Program-made: the position numbers and the translations under genes | Notes under the pieces: generated by a model | The model's input: the letters and a program-made list of their open reading frames with translations, nothing else | The model's database searches: none | What the model was told of the DNA's origin: nothing | Assembly: GCA_038380435.1 (NCBI GenBank) | Contig: JAWZYU010000011.1 | Location: 85,288,501-85,352,500 of the forward strand | Source of the DNA: Ryuthela nishihirai | Lineage: Eukaryota > Arthropoda > Arachnida > Araneae > Heptathelidae | Reading direction: 5' to 3' | DNA: 64,000 nt | In this document: positions 57,768-64,000 of the stretch, piece by piece | Position numbering within the stretch: position 1 is the first letter of the stretch | Layout of the letters: every line of letters begins with the position of its first letter

Positions 57768-58126
57768 TGTTACACCTATATCGATGTATACCTCAGAGAT
57801 GCGTCTAGTGATGTATAGAGATATGTCCAACAATCCACGCATGAGAGTTGTAAAAGGACGACACAGTTTATTCACATTTATATACAATCATGTGCTGGGG
57901 ATGCACTCGACTCCGTAGGCCTTTGCTGCTGCCAACAATTATGCAAATGAGATGGAGAACTGCACTTCGCAGATACTCGCTTTATCGACCTCAAACTCGG
58001 TGAAAGGAAATCCAACCTTTGCCTACAACGTGGTTCACACAGAACTCACCTCAGTTCCACAACTGAGTGACTTGATTCACCAAGAACCATATCTTGGTTC
58101 TCACGTGGAACCGAACCCCCTTCCTA
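57768..58126 (-). mobile_element. candidate long terminal repeat and polypurine tract
   Basis: On the minus strand a purine tract GCTAGGAAGGGGG (58114-58126) is followed by about 346 bp that contain TATATAAA (57884-57877) and AATAAA (57872-57867) and end in TGTAACA at 57768. This is the layout of a 3' LTR behind the minus-strand coding remnant. No second LTR was found, so this rests on layout alone. Confidence 0.45.
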
Positions 58127-58699
58127 GCAAGGGTTTTGTTTGAATAAGAGACGCTCAAGACTGCTCTTTATTATTGCCTGGTTTGTCTCCAGTGCTCCAC
58201 TCGCATCCCAGGCTTGTTGTAAATAGTCGTAAAAGGCTTTCAACTTGTCAGCATGTGCAGCCAGCCAGTTCAGACCCGAACGCTACCGCGAGTGAGTCAC
58301 ATCCCGACAACAGCACTTCCAAAAACACATTTAATACATATAAATATTTGCAACAACAAAAATACAATAAAAATTCAACAATAAGTAAAACTTAATACAT
58401 TAGAGAGACATGTCACGTCTCTATCTAAAGAGTTTTATCAGTTTTTACCATACTTACGTAACTCATGCCTTTCGTGACTCTAATGTCAATGACCCCCAGC
58501 TCGGCTGGTGAGCAATGTTCTCTCCCGAAGACTGTCCAGTTAATTTACTTGTAGTGCACCAAATGCCACTGCCACTCAGAAGTAATTAACTTCAATTCAC
58601 TGCTTTGAGTGCTCGCAGACTCGGTGATCTTCATTATCCGAACAGAGCATCTCCCTACAAGTGAGTCGAGTGAATTCTATCCCATCCCATTTTTACACC

Positions 58700-60790
58700 C
58701 CTTTGAGTTGCCAGCTCACTCCTTTCCATTGCAACCCCTAACCTATTTACCAACACCACAGGAGTTTCCTTAACGACAGAGTGCTTCTGGGTAGAGTGAA
58801 TCCGATCGGTTAGAGCTTTTGCAGTCCTGTCGGCATTTGACCTTCACTCGAGGTCTGTGCCGACGATGATGCATCGAGAATTCTTACTTTCAGCTTTCCT
58901 GGCATCTGTCAATCTCTTACTTCTTGTATAATTAAAGGCTATTGCTCGCGCTTTATCTTTCATTTTGCAATTCTTCCTCTTTTTTATGAATCCTTTTCTT
59001 AAAAAAATGCTATTCTTTTCAAACTACATTAGCACATGTTTTCCTACGGACTTATACATTTTACTAACTCTTCTAATTCTTCTATCACTACTTTATATTG
59101 GAATTCCGTGTTTAAATGAAACCATTATTTTTCAACAAGATATTGTCCCTTACTTCAGAAACAATCCTTTTTGCCTCATCCCTGTTAACACCGAATTTAC
59201 GACTATTATTAATACACTCTTCATCAATAGTTAAGGATCACTTAAGTATACTTCCGTACTTTCTTACATATTTATCCAATTTTTGTCCAATGACTGTGTG
59301 AACATCAGAACTTTTTTTGTTAGATCTGCCCCTCGGCTAAATCTTCTAACCTTAGAGTCACTACTTCAGTCACTTAGACACAACTGGCTCTCAATTCTTT
59401 TCATATCTTCGGCCGTAATTAACTGACCTTTTTAACACTTCCAATCTCTCATTGATTATAGAATCTACTTCCTTAAGATCATTTCTGTATAAAAATCTCT
59501 CTAATATCTCCTTTAACATTTTCTCTTTATCACTGTTATTTATATAATCCTCAATATTACTTTCTTCATATTTACAACCTAATTCTTTAATATTTACAAC
59601 CTAATTCTTTAATATTTACAACCTAATTCTTTAATATTTACATTTCCCATTTTACACAAGTTCTCAGTTAGATTCTCACCCTTCATTAATTGTCTAACTT
59701 TAATTAATTGTCTAATAACAACAATTAGTTAATAAACTAACTAATTGTCACTTCTGATTTATATTTATCCAATGGCTGTTCCCTATCTGTTACCTCAGAA
59801 TTACATATATCACCTATTTGGTTCTTATCTTGCATTACGTGGCTAATTTCTTCCGCCTTTTTAACATCGACATTAATCTTCATTTTAGCATTAGGGTCCT
59901 GATTTGCCGGAAAATTATTTTTGACATCCCATTCGGACACTTTATCCAACAGAAATTCACTCCTACTTTCGAATTACCTTTCCTTTCTATCATAAGATCA
60001 CACTTTACATCAGGATCATTTATTCTAATTACTTGATCATGCTCATTTACCACATAATTGGTCACCTTATTAAACTGCATTATATACTTAACCTCAGATT
60101 GACACAATGATTTTATCTGAAAATTATTGCGAGATTCGGACTTAATCAAATTTCGTACTACTAGATAGTCAACCGCAATTGCAAAACTGTTCGTATTCTC
60201 CACGAACCTCATATCCTGATTTTTAGTTGTCCTTTCGGCTTCATTATGATTACTGTTTTCTCCACAAATATCAACTTTATTACCTATGACTCTGCCTGCT
60301 ATTACATCAATTGTGCTCTCTTCACAATTAATTTCACTACACTTGTCAATTCCGGTACAATAATCAACCGCTCTACAGGATAAATCCTTAATTAAATATA
60401 TCTTATCCTCATCTTTCTCACATTTAATTTTATCACTCTCCACATTATTATTCACTTTGCTCTCAATTAAATCACTAGACTCTAAACCTCTTTCTCCGAT
60501 ATTAATACAATTACTATCATCTTTCTCCTTATCAGGTACATTACACAATATTTTACCCTTATCATCTAAAGAAATATTATCTTTCTCCTTATCAGGTACA
60601 TTAAACAATATTTCCCCCTTATCATCTATAGAAATATTTTCTTTACTAAATTTAGGCACATTCTTCAACTTCTTAAATTTAATAGCACTACGTGCATTAT
60701 TGCAACATCCTTTCTCGTTATGTACCTCAAATTTAACCTTATCTTTTACGTTTTCGGCAAACTTCTCTAGGGTGGCGAAAAAATTCGGAG
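58700..60790 (-). pseudogene. Asn/Lys/Asp-rich coding remnant, minus arm of an inverted pair
   Basis: The longest frame (60668-59880, 262 codons) begins KNVPKFSKENISIDDKGEIL and has a 20-residue tandem repeat centred on FNVPDKEKDNISLDDKGKIL. The next frame (59949-59737) contains INVDVKKAEEISHVMQDKNQ and NSEVTDREQPLDKYKSEV. Further pieces to 59480 include SNIEDYINNSDKEKMLKEIL. These match the plus arm (55000-55920) in order. Upstream residues (VKDKVKFEVHNEKGC) extend the match to 60790. A weaker piece near 58930 reads YTRSKRLTDARKAESKNSRC. No domain recognised; probably the 3' open frame of an LTR retroelement, since a candidate LTR follows. Confidence 0.6.
59575..59645. repeat. 22-bp tandem repeat
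   Basis: TATTTACAACCTAATTCTTT plus AA, three complete copies and one partial. It lies in the minus-arm coding remnant and shifts its frame. Confidence 0.9.
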
Positions 60791-60819
60791 GATTAACATA
60801 TCCGTTTTGTGATTAACAT

Positions 60820-62250
60820 ATCCACTTTGTTGATTTCAAAAAGGCATGTGAAAACCATTTTGCATTTTTATAGTTCATCCTGGGAAGCCCATATTGGATC
60901 TAATATACCATTCGTCCTGCGAAGACCATCATTCTGTTTCGTTTATCTTCTCATTAGAGATGAATTCGGATCTAGGATTGAAATAGCACAATCCGCTTCG
61001 GGCTCGGTAATAATTCAATTTTTCAGTTTTGTTTTTAAGCAAAAATAAAAGTAAATTGACTAATAACTTCCGAGTATAATCTTAACGTTTTAATCAGCAT
61101 TCGCTATTTTAATCTGTGATTCTCTTTTTTTCTCATCAAGGAATCGCCTTCATAGTTTAGAATGATATTGCTCAAAAATTTTCGTTTCCAAGAATCATTT
61201 CCAGTATTCTTATTTCCAATAATACTGTGATTTCAATTTCGTCTTCAACTAATTCTGATCATTAAAATAGTCTATAATATGAAGAATGAAAAAGCGTTTT
61301 ACGATTGTAGAATTATTCAGACATTATTTTATTTAACCAGGGTTCGGGTATTAAAATGTGTGCCCGAATTGCTCTTTAGCTTTTCGTGATAAAATTATTC
61401 AAAATGCATTTTCATATTCTTCATTTGAAGACCATTTTGGTTATTATTTTTGTTCGTGGAGACAAAAATCATTTGCAAATTCTCTAAAGTGAAGCCATGT
61501 GCAATTTGAAACCGATCCTGCTTTTTCTTTTCTCTTTTCAGTGATAAGATCTTCAATATTCCTATCGTGAAGATCATTCTTAGCGTTTTTCGACGTTGTA
61601 ATTGATGATACTTTTTAGTGCAAAATGTTCTTTGGTGCTGTTAATGTGAACTTCATCCTACGCTTTCTTTTACGTTCTATGTAAAGAAATCATTCAGTTA
61701 ATTTTTTAACATTCTTATGCGAAAGATACCTATTCTTAAAAAATTTCTGCTGACGCTGATTTACTGCCTTGGCTACAGGGATGAAGTGGGATAGCTCAGG
61801 ATAGATTTCTGCTATGCAGATTATCATGGCTGAAGTTCCTGTCCCATTTCGCGTAATCCTTCCTTCAGGAAACTGATCGCCATCTTGAATCTAAAAATTC
61901 TATTAAAAGTGAAGCACGCTGCTCCCTTTCAGTTGCATTCGATGCTGATCAGAAGAATCACGTGAAGTGAAATAGACCCGCTGTGGGCCCTTTTTAATCT
62001 CGCATACGGATAAAAGTGGAATCGTACCGCTGAAAAACTAAAAAAAAAACACAGTTCGTGATGCGTCAGATTTAAAAGCGGAAAACCAAGCTCTGCTTGC
62101 AGCAGAAAATGAGTGTGATAAAAGAGGGTTTGGAGGAAGTTGGGCAAAATTCTCGAGGGTGAGGCAACTGAGGCAGCTGTGAACGACCTAGGAGAGAGAA
62201 AGCGACTCTCTTGCCGAGAGCGAGCGCTAACCCAACACTTTGAGTTCCAC
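60820..62250. other. spacer without recognised genes
   Basis: AT-rich DNA with repeated short phrases of the type CATTTTCATATTCTTC / GAAGATCATT (for example near 60930, 61200, 61430, 61570), suggesting a very old tandem repeat. No domain-bearing frame. Confidence 0.4.
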
Positions 62251-62259
62251 TTTCAGCCC

Positions 62260-62365
62260 ACTTTTCACTCTTTGACGTCACGGTACGTCACATGCGCTAA
62301 TTTAGGAGCGCAACAAATGTTGACGAGATTTGATTTGTCTTGCGCGTGACATCATCACACAAAAG
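62260..62365. promoter_or_regulatory. cluster of CRE/AP-1-like sites
   Basis: TGACGTCA at 62273-62280, TACGTCA at 62284-62290 and TGACATCATCA at 62347-62357 within 85 bp, in a GC-richer stretch with GCGCTAA and GCGCGTGAC. This resembles a promoter or enhancer, but no gene is visible on either side within the window. Confidence 0.35.
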
Positions 62366-63069
62366 TCGCAATTTTGATTTTGCCGAAGGAAGAAAAATAA
62401 TATCCCGTTTGCTGGAACACCGTTTATCACGTTTCCTTTCACATCGTGAATCATGTTAGCTCTGGGAATCTTTATTAGCTGATGTCCCTGAGAAAATCAA
62501 TGCTGACAAAGCTCAGAATTATTGAGAAGCAAACTGAGATGGTAATTGAAGATAAACCTCTTAATGTTAGTATACAAATCCAATTTCAAATACAGCATCA
62601 GTATATTTTATTATCGGAAATATTTTTGCTTGCACTAGGTCGTGTCTGAAACAATTCCAAGTAGGTCGAATAGAAACGACTCTAGAGGATAAAATGGCTG
62701 AATTTTGAAAACAATTTCAAACCTGACTGAAGCAGGTTCTGTCAAATGGTGAAGTGACGCAAACTACAAAAGCCGCCGCTACACGCTCAGGCGTAATCTT
62801 ATTTGAAATCCGAAATATAAGTGAAATCTTAATGTTCTGGTAACTGTGATGCAATCACGATTACTTGTCTCATTCGGCCCTTGGCCGCAATTTGGCAACT
62901 GCGGTGTTCCCTACCCCAGATCAGAGACTAAAATTCTCTACCGACTGATGATCTATAAAAATATGCAAAGCAATGATCATTAGTAACTCAAAAATGCTTC
63001 CAAGCAGAAAATTATTTTTTTTAAGTTTCCAAAGTTGTAGCCGCTGTTTGGTGATGTCTTTCTCTTGCT
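62366..63069. other. spacer without recognised features
   Basis: No domain-bearing frame or terminal repeat recognised. Confidence 0.4.
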
Positions 63070-63081
63070 CCTTAGAAAGTG

Positions 63082-63469
63082 TTTGGGTTGGGTTGTTTTA
63101 CCTCTGAGCGGCACTTTTTTGCACACCATGGGCTAAACGGCCAGGTCACATGGACCCCGAAGGCTCAGAGAAGGTTGGAGGAGGGGACCCACTGGAACAG
63201 CTGTTGAGAGACAGATGGTAGCTTCCTGTCAAGGCCATCCAGCGTGTTCTTTAACGTGCACAGGGTATGGCTCTCCCACACACGGGACCACGGCTTAACG
63301 TCCCATCCGACGGACGGCGGCCTTTACAAGCCCATCGGTGTCCCTACTGACCGTGGGCAGGGCGGAGAATTTTGCGGAGATAAATCTCAACGTTGACCCA
63401 GCTGGGACTCGAACCTGGGAACTACAGATTACGAGCATGGCGCGCTACCGACTGAGCCACCCCCGCCCC
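63082..63469 (-). mobile_element. SINE family A, full-length, with exact 12-bp target duplication
   Basis: Flanked by CCTTAGAAAGTG at 63070-63081 and 63470-63481. On the minus strand it starts GGGGGCGGGGGTGGCTCAGT, with A box TGGCTCAGTCGGTAG and B box CAGGTTCGAGTCCC. The body is about 300 bp and the tail CGCTCAGAGGTAAAACAACC ends in CCAAC-type repeats. 388 bp; the reference copy for the family. Confidence 0.96.
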
Positions 63470-63481
63470 CCTTAGAAAGTG

Positions 63482-64000
63482 ATTCTGGTCACAAGGGTAC
63501 CAAATGATCTGTCGATGGCAACGATTATGTTCCTTTATCGTTTTGACAATGCCATTGTGTTGTATAAATTTTAAAATAAAAACAGACCATTGTTGTAAAA
63601 GTTAACTTCGTTTCAACAGACACCAATGTTTCACAGGGTTTTTGCAGAACGGGTTTAAACGAAATAAAGATGTCATGGCGCCAGTTCCTCAATGGGGTAT
63701 GAACAAAAAATACTCTTGCTTCTGAATAAAGGACATATAGCCATTTATTATTATATACACATTACTCTTTACAAAAATCGGTGAGAGCCTCTTGTTTTTA
63801 AGGAAACATTTGCTACAGCACTATGGTAAACAAATTATTCATTCTGACAAATTGTCATTCAATTGTCGTTGCAGCCTGTCTGTCAGAGTAATATTATGAT
63901 AACAGTTCTAATTTATTATGGGCGTAACAAATTTCAGTATGGTGACTTACACGGAGAAATGACTATTTTCTCAAGGGTCAGAATTATTCTGCAACTGGCT
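63482..64000. other. spacer to window end
   Basis: AT-rich sequence, no recognised feature. Confidence 0.4.

Noticed and set aside
63400..63469. Functional tRNA gene on the minus strand
   Set aside because: Part of a 388-bp SINE with target duplications; the acceptor stem does not close.

Overview
This is eukaryotic nuclear DNA, most likely from an arthropod and plausibly a chelicerate. It is AT-rich and almost empty of host genes. It is packed with decayed transposons: mariner-like elements with an arthropod-type N-terminal helix-turn-helix domain, Tc1, hAT-like elements with 8-bp target duplications, pogo-like remnants, three kinds of non-LTR retrotransposon, an LTR-retroelement-like pair, and two tRNA-derived SINE families. 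The taxon is an inference from the element mix. No bacterial operon, rRNA gene, functional tRNA gene or CRISPR array is visible.

The clearest host gene is on the minus strand at 44924-45806. It is a first coding exon with a signal peptide, an acidic glycosylation-rich segment and the start of an NRF-6 (nose resistant to fluoxetine) domain, ending at a good GTGAGT donor. Its remaining exons were not found. The GC-richer stretch upstream (about 46500-46700) holds a TGACGTCA palindrome and E-box motifs and may be its promoter region.

Layout. 1-597: 27-bp minisatellite with higher-order structure. 1180-3018: mariner-like element broken by a small insertion. 3084-4495: foldback element carrying a SINE fragment. 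3700-5340: degenerate repeats. 9195-12340: RNase H-bearing LINE pseudogene. 12540-12770: mariner fragment. 12768-14430, 17408-19400, 21270-23400, 36430-37500 and 43440-44230: five copies of one RTE-like LINE family. 14440-16712: Tc1 pseudogene interrupted by a hAT-like element full of minisatellite. 28113-35079: a mariner split by a nest of insertions several layers deep (hAT-like block, hAT-like element, SINEs, hAT MITE, palindromes, an inverted second mariner). 35218-39693: several hAT-type elements with recognisable target duplications. 41253-43420: palindromic MITE and a CR1/Jockey-like LINE. 46860-49260: small repeats and a pogo-like remnant. 50740-52274: broken copy of a multi-copy animal gene family, ended by a SINE. 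53354-60790: retroelement-like pieces in which two related Asn/Lys/Glu-rich coding remnants face each other around a Tc1 deletion derivative. 63082-63469: full-length SINE with a 12-bp target duplication.

The coding remnants do not form a pathway. The window records successive insertions, and in several places target duplications let the order be read directly. The most interesting non-gene structures are the foldback family, the nested block at 28113-35079, the palindrome cluster at 32269-32690 and the inverted coding pair at 55000-60790.
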